Source of the DNA: an uncultured Clostridia bacterium
GTDB lineage: Bacteria > Bacillota > Clostridia > Christensenellales > Aristaeellaceae
Reading direction: 5' to 3'
Assembly (NCBI GenBank): GCA_946615495.1
Contig: CAMOHY010000064.1
Location: forward strand, 1-10,049
DNA: 10,049 bases
Part shown: piece after piece, positions 1 to 5,917 of the stretch
Layout: each line of letters begins with the position of its first letter
How positions within the stretch are numbered: position 1 is the stretch's first letter
Translations under genes and position numbers: made by a program
The notes under the pieces: model-generated
Seen by the model: the letters and a program-made list of their open reading frames with translations, nothing else
The model's database searches: none
Told to the model about the DNA's origin: nothing

Positions 1-467
1 ACGGCGCTGCCCCGGCAATGGCTGGAATTGCGGGCGATATAGCCCTGATCCACCAGCAGGGACTTTTTTTTGAATTCCGGGTAAAATTCCTCCCGCATCC
101 GCATGTCCTGCGCGTCCTTGGACCAGCGCACAAAATGCCTGACGGCGCTTTGAGGCCGGTAGGCGTCAAAAATCATCACGCGGTATCCCAGGGAACGGAA
201 TTCGTCCGCCGCCTCCCTGAGCTTCTCCGCCGCCTGCACGGTCATAATGGCGTAAGGCGCTTCGTAGCCGTCGATCACGTCCCCCACAAAATTATGGGTG
301 CCGGCATAGCGGATATCCAGGATCACATCCTCAATGACCTCGTGCACATAGCAAAAGCCCTCCGGCAGCTCATGGGCCGGAAGGGCCGCCTCCTCCCCCC
401 GCGCGCAGGGCAAAAGCAAAAGAAGGAAAAAAACAAAAGCACAGCAGGCCTTACCGCGCGTCGTCAT
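1..467 (-). CDS. Exported VanX/DdpX-type D-alanyl-D-alanine dipeptidase (peptidase M15D), C-terminus off the left edge
   Basis: Reading leftward from ATG at 467, 155 full codons are present before the window ends. Residues 8-23 form a hydrophobic signal segment, with a plausible cleavage after CARG (21-24), so the enzyme should act outside the membrane. The mature part shows the VanX family pattern: DIRYAGTHNFVG at 51-62, DAYRP at 101-105 with the conserved transition-state Arg104, and SSHCRGSA at 148-155. This last is the start of the SxHxxGxAxD zinc motif, with His150 as first zinc ligand. The Asp ligand, catalytic Glu and last His lie beyond the edge. The family hydrolyses D-Ala-D-Ala dipeptide or related peptidoglycan fragments. 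The start overlaps the upstream gene by 17 bases, with GGAGG at 480-484 inside that gene. It is the last visible gene of the stator operon. No vanA/vanH/vanS/vanR gene is nearby, so recycling of wall material is likelier than glycopeptide resistance. The family call is firm, the physiological substrate is not. Confidence 0.9.
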   Translation of the reverse strand, partial: MTTRGKACCAFVFFLLLLLPCARGEEAALPAHELPEGFCYVHEVIEDVILDIRYAGTHNFVGDVIDGYEAPYAIMTVQAAEKLREAADEFRSLGYRVMIFDAYRPQSAVRHFVRWSKDAQDMRMREEFYPEFKKKSLLVDQGYIARNSSHCRGSA

Positions 468-939
468 AGGTGAATTTCACCTCCTGCGCATGGCCCCACA
501 GATAATAGGTGATGTAAATATCCCGCACGGAATGGGGCGCCCCCTGGGTAAGCAGCACGCACCACACGTCCTTTTGTTCTCCGGGACGGATTACCGTTTC
601 CTGGGTATCGCCGTAAAACAGCACGTCGCTTTCCGTAGGCGCGATCTGCATTTCCACCATTTCGGCGGGAACGAGCCCATTGTTTTTAAGCCGGAGGGTG
701 TAAATATAATAGCTGTAGTTTTCAGCTTCTCCCAATTCCCCGCCCTTTATCACCGTGCCAAGCAGGCTGCGCTGGGAAACGGCGGCGCGCAGGGCGTCAA
801 ACTGGGCGGCGCGCTGCTGGGCGGGCAGGGTTTGAAGGGCTTTGCCCGTCACCTGCAAATTGGTGTGGAACAAAGCCCAGCCAAAGCACCCGCCCACGGC
901 GAGCACCAGCACGATGAGCACAATGGCAGCAGTTTTCAC
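451..939 (-). CDS. Small membrane-anchored protein of unknown function, Ig-like C-terminal region
   Basis: I do not recognise this 162-residue protein as a named family. Residues 4-24 are a strongly hydrophobic N-terminal helix, giving a single membrane anchor. Cys18 sits in VGGC, a poor lipobox, so a lipoprotein is possible but a transmembrane anchor fits better because hydrophobicity continues past the Cys. Residues 25-70 look helical. Residues 75-160 are rich in beta-type residues, with LRLKNNG (82-88) and VIRPGEQKDVW (117-127). These resemble the extracytoplasmic beta-sandwich domains found in many Gram-positive surface proteins. The start is GTG at 939, whose GTGA overlaps the stop of the upstream OmpA-domain gene by 4 bases, with AGGAG 6 bases upstream of it. 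The 3' end overlaps the dipeptidase by 17 bases. Tight coupling on both sides suggests it works with the stator pair, perhaps as an accessory or adaptor on the outer face of the membrane; that role is inferred from context only. Confidence 0.8.
   Translation of the reverse strand: MKTAAIVLIVLVLAVGGCFGWALFHTNLQVTGKALQTLPAQQRAAQFDALRAAVSQRSLLGTVIKGGELGEAENYSYYIYTLRLKNNGLVPAEMVEMQIAPTESDVLFYGDTQETVIRPGEQKDVWCVLLTQGAPHSVRDIYITYYLWGHAQEVKFTYDDAR
468..485 (-). promoter_or_regulatory. Shine-Dalgarno of the dipeptidase gene buried in a small hairpin
   Basis: On the minus strand the dipeptidase SD (AGGAGG, 480-485) runs into AGGTGAAATTCACCT (482-468), a perfect inverted repeat able to form a 6-bp stem with a 3-base loop, immediately before the ATG at 467. 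Half of the SD lies in the stem. All of this is inside the coding sequence of the upstream gene (codons for EVKFTY), so ribosomes finishing that gene would open the stem. This suggests strict translational coupling. The repeat is seen directly; the regulatory effect is inferred. Confidence 0.5.
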
Positions 940-1946
940 GGGTTCTCCTGCGCCTCCATTTGCGATAGAATCCGGTTCATTTCGACGATCATTTCGGCGT
1001 CCTTCAGCCGGAATTTGAATTCCACCCGGCGGGAGGCGTCCATATCCACGGTGCCGTCCGCATTATACACGGGGTTTGAGAAGCTGCGGCCCTTGGCGGT
1101 GAGCAGGTTTTGCAGCTGCTGCACCTGGCTGCGGCTGAGGGACGGCAATTGCAGGCAGTATTCCGCCACCGACAGCGCCCGGTTCTGGGACAGGCGCAGG
1201 TTGGTCAAATACGAGCCCGCGGTATCAGTATGCCCTTCAATGATGATTTCACCCACGTAATCGGCGTATTCCGGCTGCATGAGCACGCCCAAATACACCG
1301 GCAGGAAGCGGGAAAGCAAATCCCGGCCCTCATCCTTGATGGTGCTGGAATTGGAATCGAAAAACACGGTGCTCTCCAGCACAATATCGCCTGTGCCCGC
1401 GTCCACGGACGCGCCCAGATTGGCGGCGGTGAGCGCTTTGCTCAGGGCCTGGATGATCTGGGAGCGCACGCCGATCATATCGTCAATGCGCTGCTGATAG
1501 GTGAGCATTTCGGCCCGCTGGGCCTCCAGCACGCTCTGCATGGCGGCCAGGGCGTCGGCCTGGGTGGCCAGCTGCAATTGCAGCAGCGCCTGCTCCTCTT
1601 CCTTGGTTTTCAAGGCATCCTGGGCGGCGTGCAGGTCGTTTTCCTGCTGGTCCAATTGAATTTGAATGGCGGCCAGCTCTTCCTGCTTGCCCATCAGGGT
1701 CACGTTGGCGGCCTCCAATTCTTCTTCCCGCTGCACCAGGGTGATGGTAGCCCGGTCCAATTCCGCCTGCTGCTCGTTCAATTGCTGGGTTTTTATTTCC
1801 AGCATGCTGTAATACTGGTACACGCTGTACACCACCGCCAGCACGAACACCAGCAGCAGCGACGCCATCATATCCGAATAGGAAATCCAGTGGGCCCCTT
1901 GGTCGCCCGACCGGGGCGCCCGGTTATTTCTTCTGCGCCCCTGCAT
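936..1946 (-). CDS. MotB/ZorB-like stator subunit: proton-site TM helix, long leucine-heptad stalk, OmpA-type peptidoglycan-binding domain
   Basis: This 336-residue protein has a basic cytoplasmic N-terminus (1-19), then W20-x-SYSDMMASLLLVF with Asp25 just at the start of a single membrane helix (about 24-46). That is the arrangement of the proton-carrying Asp in MotB, ExbD/TolR and ZorB proteins. Residues 47-158 form an unbroken coiled coil. Residues 188-315 are an OmpA-like domain: VFFDSNSSTI (194-203), EGHTDTAG (237-244), NLRLSQNRA (249-257) and RRVEF (306-310). Asp241 and Arg256 are the residues expected to grip the diaminopimelate stem peptide. The start is ATG at 1946 with GGAGG 9 bases upstream, one base after the stop of the channel gene; its stop overlaps the next gene by 4 bases. 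The long stalk and lack of flagellar neighbours argue against motB itself. Relation to ZorB of the Zorya anti-phage system is possible, but ZorB lacks so long a stalk as far as I know, and no zorC/D/E is visible. Confidence 0.9.
   Translation of the reverse strand: MQGRRRNNRAPRSGDQGAHWISYSDMMASLLLVFVLAVVYSVYQYYSMLEIKTQQLNEQQAELDRATITLVQREEELEAANVTLMGKQEELAAIQIQLDQQENDLHAAQDALKTKEEEQALLQLQLATQADALAAMQSVLEAQRAEMLTYQQRIDDMIGVRSQIIQALSKALTAANLGASVDAGTGDIVLESTVFFDSNSSTIKDEGRDLLSRFLPVYLGVLMQPEYADYVGEIIIEGHTDTAGSYLTNLRLSQNRALSVAEYCLQLPSLSRSQVQQLQNLLTAKGRSFSNPVYNADGTVDMDASRRVEFKFRLKDAEMIVEMNRILSQMEAQENP
1473..1808 (-). repeat. Eight tandem 14-residue coiled-coil repeats in the stalk of the OmpA-domain protein
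   Basis: Residues 47-158 divide without gaps into eight blocks of 14, each with a hydrophobic residue at positions 3 and 10 (for example AELDRATITLVQRE, EELEAANVTLMGKQ, EELAAIQIQLDQQE, NDLHAAQDALKTKE). The sixteen core positions 49, 56, 63 and so on to 154 are Leu in thirteen cases; the exceptions are Gln119, Met147 and Ile154. Other positions are rich in Glu, Gln, Ala and Lys. This is a two-heptad repeat of a parallel coiled coil, probably spread by internal duplication. Confidence 0.75.
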
Positions 1947-1947
1947 G

Positions 1948-3501
1948 TTACGCTTCCTCCGCCTTCTGGCCCTTGCTTTCCATGGCGGCGCTCACATCGC
2001 TCACCGCCCGCTGCAAGCGGGAAATGGCCTTTACGCAGCTTTCCGTTTCTTTTTCCAGCCGCGCGGTCTGCCCCGGCGCGGTTTCTGCCAAAGCGCGAAT
2101 ATCCTCCAGCTTTTCATTCAGCACGCCCAGCACGCTGTGAATGTTTTCATCAAACATGCCCAGCGCCCGGCTGAACCCGCCGGACAAATCCTCCACAAAG
2201 GAAGCGTAGGTGTCGGAAAGGCGGCGGCTGCTTTCGTCCATTTTGGCGGTCATATCGCCGGTCACGTTCATGGCGCCGTCGGCCTGCTGCTGCACGGCGT
2301 TAAGCACCCGGCTGCTCCAATCGGCGTAGTCCCGCATGGAGGACTGCATATCCTGCTGGGCGATCTTGAGGCTGTTGATGAGCGCCTCCTGCTCCTGGGA
2401 GGCCGTCATCATGCCGGAAAGCACCTGGGAGCCATGGGTCAAAAATTGGCTGCTGCTTTCCTGGGCCTGGTCCAGGGTGGTCACATAGCTTTCAAAGCGC
2501 TCCATCATGCGCTGGTTCACATCCTGCAATTGGTTCATGCCGGAAAGGATGCGGTCCGCCGCCGTCATGGTGCGCTCCATGGATTCAAAGGAAACGGTTT
2601 GCTGCTGGTTCACCTGGCTCAGGGTCTGGCCCAGCTGCACAAACTGGTTGCCCAGCATGCGGTGCATTTGATTGATGAACTGGTTGGCAATGTTGGCCAC
2701 GCCGTCAATCTGCGCCTGGGTTTGGCCCAGGATAAAGTTATTCATATTCTGGGTGACGGGATACAGCGATTTTTCCACCGAGGCCACAATGCCGTCGCTG
2801 ACCCGCGTCCCCATATCCGTGGACAGATGGCGCAGCAGCGCCGCCCGGTCCTCGGATTGGCAAATCATCTGCACGTTGTCCTCCAGCGGCTTTTGCATCA
2901 CCAGGTCCGCAAAGGCGTCGGTAAAATCATCAATGGCGCCGGTAGCGCTGCCAAAGGCCATGCGGTTGAGCATGTTGAAAACAAGGGAGCAGGAAATACC
3001 GGCAATAGAGGTCATGAAGGCGAAGGTCATGCCGCCAATCATTTGGGGAATGCTTTCCATGGTCCTGGCCGCGTCGCTCACATCCAGTCCGCCCAGGCCC
3101 CGCATAAGGCCGATGAACGTGCCCAGAATACCCAGGCTGGTGAGCAGGCTGGGCACCACCTCGGCCAGCTGGGCGTGGCCCACGGAATAAATCACCGAAT
3201 CATCGTTGATATAATCCTCCACGTTGCAGTTCAGGCCGCGGGCGTCCAATTGCTCCGCGTTCACCAAAAAACGCCGCCAGGGGCCCTGAATCTCCTTGCC
3301 CAAAAACAGCACGTCCTGCCACACCGGCCGGCCTTCACCCGTGGCAGTTTCCAGCAGGTGGATACCCCGGCGCAGCCTGCGCGCCACCCGGCTGACAGGA
3401 AGAACGCACTTAAAAACGCCAATCAGCGCCACAATCGCAATGGCAGCGTATATCAATAAATCCGTCAGGTTCGCAGCAAGGTTTTCCAAAATTTCCATCA
3501 T
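1948..3501 (-). CDS. MotA/TolQ/ExbB-family proton channel protein with long cytoplasmic tail (ZorA-like)
   Basis: This protein of 517 residues has three predicted membrane helices: about 15-35, 113-135 (VPSLLTSLGILGTFIGL, 116-132) and 157-178 (MTFAFMTSIAGISCSLVF). The paired helices with GTF/Thr128 and MTSIAG/Thr164 are the MotA/TolQ/ExbB channel core. The VPSLLT...LGTF...GL wording and the following DAARTMESIPQMIGGM are close to what I know of ZorA-type proteins. Residues 190-517 are a hydrophilic, helix-forming tail rich in Gln, Ser and Met, with no further membrane segment. By the topology of the family it should hang into the cytoplasm, as in ZorA. I chose ATG 3501 (next codon also ATG, 3498) because AGGGG sits 9 bases upstream and the promoter at 3536-3564 leaves a leader of roughly 28 bases. 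An in-frame extension to 3678 would run through that promoter. It is the first gene of the operon and partner of the OmpA-domain protein, with which it should form a proton-driven stator. Confidence 0.88.
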   Translation of the reverse strand: MMEILENLAANLTDLLIYAAIAIVALIGVFKCVLPVSRVARRLRRGIHLLETATGEGRPVWQDVLFLGKEIQGPWRRFLVNAEQLDARGLNCNVEDYINDDSVIYSVGHAQLAEVVPSLLTSLGILGTFIGLMRGLGGLDVSDAARTMESIPQMIGGMTFAFMTSIAGISCSLVFNMLNRMAFGSATGAIDDFTDAFADLVMQKPLEDNVQMICQSEDRAALLRHLSTDMGTRVSDGIVASVEKSLYPVTQNMNNFILGQTQAQIDGVANIANQFINQMHRMLGNQFVQLGQTLSQVNQQQTVSFESMERTMTAADRILSGMNQLQDVNQRMMERFESYVTTLDQAQESSSQFLTHGSQVLSGMMTASQEQEALINSLKIAQQDMQSSMRDYADWSSRVLNAVQQQADGAMNVTGDMTAKMDESSRRLSDTYASFVEDLSGGFSRALGMFDENIHSVLGVLNEKLEDIRALAETAPGQTARLEKETESCVKAISRLQRAVSDVSAAMESKGQKAEEA

Positions 3502-3535
3502 AGAATGCCACCCCTTTCTGCCGCGTTCGCCCTTT

Positions 3536-3564
3536 ATTGTAACGGATTTACGCAAAAATTGCAA
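3536..3564 (-). promoter_or_regulatory. Sigma-A-type promoter of the stator operon
   Basis: On the minus strand TTGCAA (3564-3559, four of six matches to TTGACA) is followed after exactly 17 bases by TACAAT (3541-3536, five of six matches to TATAAT). The surroundings are AT-rich against a GC-rich background. Transcription would begin near 3529, giving a leader of about 28 bases before the ATG at 3501. Confidence 0.65.
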
Positions 3565-3677
3565 TATAATTGTAATAAATAGGCCGGAAAATTTACACAT
3601 TCCTTTTGTTTTTTCAGTCTGAGGGCGGATGGATCCTTTCCCGGCTGGTTTCCTTTGCCCTCCGAGCGCGGCAAGCA

Positions 3678-3707
3678 TTGACAGAAGGCGCTTTTTTGCG
3701 CTATATT
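3678..3707 (+). promoter_or_regulatory. Sigma-A-type promoter of the CapA-like gene
   Basis: A consensus -35 TTGACA (3678-3683) is followed after 18 bases by TATATT (3702-3707, five of six matches); TATTAT two bases further is an alternative -10. The spacer holds GAAGGCGCTTTTTT, which partly resembles a CcpA cre operator (7 of 11 informative positions by my count), too weak to call. The leader to the ATG at 3747 would be about 33 bases. This promoter points away from the stator-operon promoter, with about 110 bases between the two -35 boxes. Confidence 0.65.
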
Positions 3708-3746
3708 ATACAAGTATATTTTTATGCTTTCGGAGGAAAAACGCCC

Positions 3747-4868
3747 ATGCGGAAAATCGCCCTTCTTGTTTCCCTGCTCCTTTGCTTCTCCCCTCTTCTG
3801 AACGCTTCGGCGGAAGCGGAGCTGTACCAGGCGCCCAAGCAGATCGTGATAACCTTCACCGGCGACTGCACCCTGGGCTGCGACCCCTCCCTGCGGGGCA
3901 GCGCCAAAAGCTTTGAAAGCTATATAGAAAAGTACGGCTACGAATATCCCTTTGAAAAGGTGAAGCACATTTTTGAGCAGGACGATTTAACGGTGATTAA
4001 CCTGGAGGGCACGCTTTACAATCTGGACGCCAATATGGCCCCGGATAAAACCTATCATTTCCGCGGGCCGACGGACTATGTAAGCATTCTGACCTCCTCC
4101 AGCATTGAAGCCTGCTCCATCGGCAACAACCATATTCTGGATTACGGCGTGCCCGGCATGCAGTCCACCATCGACACCCTGGATGGGGCGGGCATTCATT
4201 GGTTCGGCACCACGGAATACTGCAACGGCACGTTCATTTACGAAAAGGACGGCGTGAAAATCGGTTTTTATTCCATTTACTACTCCGATTGGGTGACGAC
4301 GGTGAAAACCGCCGCCAAGGACACCATTATGAACCTAAAGGCCGCGGGGTGCGACCTGATTATCGCCTGCCTTCACGTGGGCGTGGAATACGACACCCGC
4401 CACGACGCCAACCAGGAAAAAATGGCCGACGCCTTCATCCGCTACGGCGCGGACGTGGTCATCGGCAACCATCCCCACAGCATTCAGGGAATCCGGGAGC
4501 AGGACGGCGTTTGCACCCTGTGGAGCCTGGGCAACTTCGCCTTCGGCGGCAATTCCAGCGTAATCATCTCCCGCAAAAAGAGCATCAACTATGGCAAAAT
4601 GAACGTCAACACCTTCATCGCCCAGTTCACCTTCTCCTTCGATGAAAACAACCGCTATCTGGGCCATCAAATGAACCTGATTCCCTGCTACGTGACCGGT
4701 ACCGGCACGGAGGACAACAATTATCAGCCCATTCCCGTTACCGGCGCGGACGCGGAAAAGGTGCTCAAGGCCATTCAGGACGATACGCCCTACAAGCGCC
4801 TGCTGCTCAACCCCTACGTGGAGGGCGTTGGCGCGGTGCAGTCCTTCGTGCCCGCCCCGGTGCGCTGA
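3747..4868 (+). CDS. Exported CapA/PgsA-type metallophosphatase-like protein
   Basis: This 373-residue protein has a signal peptide (MRK, then hydrophobic residues 4-18; likely cleavage after ASA at 20-22). The metallophosphoesterase-like fold of the CapA family is visible in order: FTGD (37-40) with Asp40, NLEGTL (85-90), GNNH (126-129), LHVGVEYD (209-216) with His210, and IGNHPHSI (239-246) followed by SLGNFAFGG (260-268). These are the metal-ligand and phosphate-site positions of the family. CapA/PgsA members take part in poly-gamma-glutamate capsule synthesis or export in bacilli, but most relatives outside such clusters have no proven substrate, and no capB/capC partner is here. The ATG at 3747 is chosen for GGAGG at 3732-3736 (10-base spacing), the signal peptide and the upstream promoter; a longer in-frame start at 3606 would cross that promoter. 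It is divergent from the stator operon, so the two may share control over envelope functions. Family firm, role unknown. Confidence 0.88.
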   Translation: MRKIALLVSLLLCFSPLLNASAEAELYQAPKQIVITFTGDCTLGCDPSLRGSAKSFESYIEKYGYEYPFEKVKHIFEQDDLTVINLEGTLYNLDANMAPDKTYHFRGPTDYVSILTSSSIEACSIGNNHILDYGVPGMQSTIDTLDGAGIHWFGTTEYCNGTFIYEKDGVKIGFYSIYYSDWVTTVKTAAKDTIMNLKAAGCDLIIACLHVGVEYDTRHDANQEKMADAFIRYGADVVIGNHPHSIQGIREQDGVCTLWSLGNFAFGGNSSVIISRKKSINYGKMNVNTFIAQFTFSFDENNRYLGHQMNLIPCYVTGTGTEDNNYQPIPVTGADAEKVLKAIQDDTPYKRLLLNPYVEGVGAVQSFVPAPVR

Positions 4869-4893
4869 ATTTGGGCCTGCGGCGCTCCGCGTA

Positions 4894-4922
4894 TTGCAAA
4901 AAGCGCCCGAAAAGACTATAAT
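4894..4922 (+). promoter_or_regulatory. Sigma-A-type promoter of the hprK-glcK-asnS operon
   Basis: TTGCAA (4894-4899) and a perfect TATAAT (4917-4922) are separated by exactly 17 bases, in the 99-base gap between the CapA-like gene and hprK. The -35 box is identical to that of the stator operon. Transcription would begin near 4929, leaving a leader of about 39 bases. No clear terminator for the CapA-like gene is seen before it, so read-through is also possible. Confidence 0.75.
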
Positions 4923-4967
4923 AGGCGGGTGTACGGCTTTGCCTGAAGGATGATTGGGAGGCATGAC

Positions 4968-5891
4968 ATGATTAAGGCACAGGACTTTATTAAGGAATTG
5001 GGCCTGCAGGTGCTCAGCCCCTCCTCCAAGGAGGAGTGGGATATCCATTCCGCCGAATTGAACCGGCCTGGCCTGCAGTTTGTGGGCTTTTACGAGCATT
5101 TTCCCCATGATTGGCCCCAGGTGGTGGGCCTGACGGAAATGAGCTATCTGGAATCCTTGCCCGACGAGGTGCGCAAGGAGCGGCTGGAAGCGTTTTTTGC
5201 CTACAAAATGCCCTGCGTCATCATCTGCCGGGGCATGTACCCCTCCGAGGACATGCTGGAATTGGCCGCCTCCTACGATGTGCCCCTTTTGCGCACCGAG
5301 GCCGTGACCACCCGTTTCGTGGCCTCCGCCATGAATTATTTGAACCGCTGCCTGGCCCCCCGCGCCACGCTGCACGGCGTGCTGGTGGACGTTTACGGCA
5401 TGGGCGTGCTCATTACCGGCGAAAGCGGCGTGGGCAAAAGCGAAGCCGCGCTGGAATTGGTGCGCCGCGGCCATCAGCTGGTGGCGGACGACGTGGTGGA
5501 CGTGTGCCGCATCACCGATCACCGGCTGATTGGCGAATCGCCGGAAACGGTGCGCCATTTTATGGAAATCCGCGGCATCGGCATCATTGATATCAAAGCC
5601 ATGTACGGCATCAGCGCCGTGCTCACCAGCAAGACCGTCGACCTGGTGATTCACCTGGAGGCCTGGAAGGAAAAAAAGGCTTACGACCGGCTGGGCCTCA
5701 CCGAGGATTTTACCACCATTATGGATGTGCGGGTGCCGCAGGTGGTGCTGCCCGTGCGGCCGGGGCGCAATGTGGCCGTGGTCATTGAGGTGGCGGCGCG
5801 GAATTATTCCCTCAAGCAAATGGGCTATTCCGCCGCCCAGGAATTGGACCGCCGCCTGAATGAAATGATGATGGGCGCCATGAATAAATGA
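4968..5891 (+). CDS. hprK: HPr kinase/phosphorylase
   Basis: Bifunctional enzyme that phosphorylates Ser46 of HPr (and Crh where present) using ATP or pyrophosphate and reverses the reaction with phosphate. It sets carbon catabolite repression through CcpA and PTS uptake in Gram-positive bacteria. The 307-residue length is normal for the family. An N-terminal DRTGG-like domain covers about 1-125. The kinase domain has LHGVLVDVYG with His136, the Walker A loop GESGVGKS (151-158), the acidic pair Asp174-Asp175, the HPrK signature MEIRGIGIIDI (199-209) and LPVRPGRN (261-268), so all catalytic parts appear intact. ATG 4968 is preferred over ATG 4950 because GGGAGG (4956-4961) lies 6 bases before it, whereas the upstream ATG has no room for an SD. 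glcK follows after 26 bases in the same direction. Identification is very secure. Confidence 0.97.
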   Translation: MIKAQDFIKELGLQVLSPSSKEEWDIHSAELNRPGLQFVGFYEHFPHDWPQVVGLTEMSYLESLPDEVRKERLEAFFAYKMPCVIICRGMYPSEDMLELAASYDVPLLRTEAVTTRFVASAMNYLNRCLAPRATLHGVLVDVYGMGVLITGESGVGKSEAALELVRRGHQLVADDVVDVCRITDHRLIGESPETVRHFMEIRGIGIIDIKAMYGISAVLTSKTVDLVIHLEAWKEKKAYDRLGLTEDFTTIMDVRVPQVVLPVRPGRNVAVVIEVAARNYSLKQMGYSAAQELDRRLNEMMMGAMNK

Positions 5892-5917
5892 TTTTTCTCT
5901 ACGGAGGATAAAACGGA

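Noticed and set aside
1..467. Vancomycin resistance cluster
   Set aside because: A VanX-type enzyme alone is not resistance. There is no ligase, dehydrogenase or two-component system in the window, and the protein is secreted.
1945..3459. Long plus-strand open frame opposite the channel gene
   Set aside because: It is antisense to a clear family member, has a His/Gln/Ala-rich composition typical of GC-rich shadow frames, and matches no family.
936..3501. Flagellar motA/motB
   Set aside because: The domain plan is similar, but there are no flagellar or chemotaxis genes, the channel tail is far too long, and the 14-residue-repeat stalk is not a MotB feature.
936..3501. A complete Zorya anti-phage system
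   Set aside because: Only ZorA-like and ZorB-like proteins are present. The downstream genes are a small membrane protein and a dipeptidase, and no helicase or nuclease effector is visible.
3502..3678. Upstream extension of the channel gene to 3678
   Set aside because: The added 59 residues would be encoded across the -10 and -35 boxes and have no SD; ATG 3501 has an SD and starts right before the first membrane helix.
3683..3696. CcpA cre site in the CapA-gene promoter spacer
   Set aside because: Four of eleven informative positions mismatch, which is too weak to annotate as an operator.
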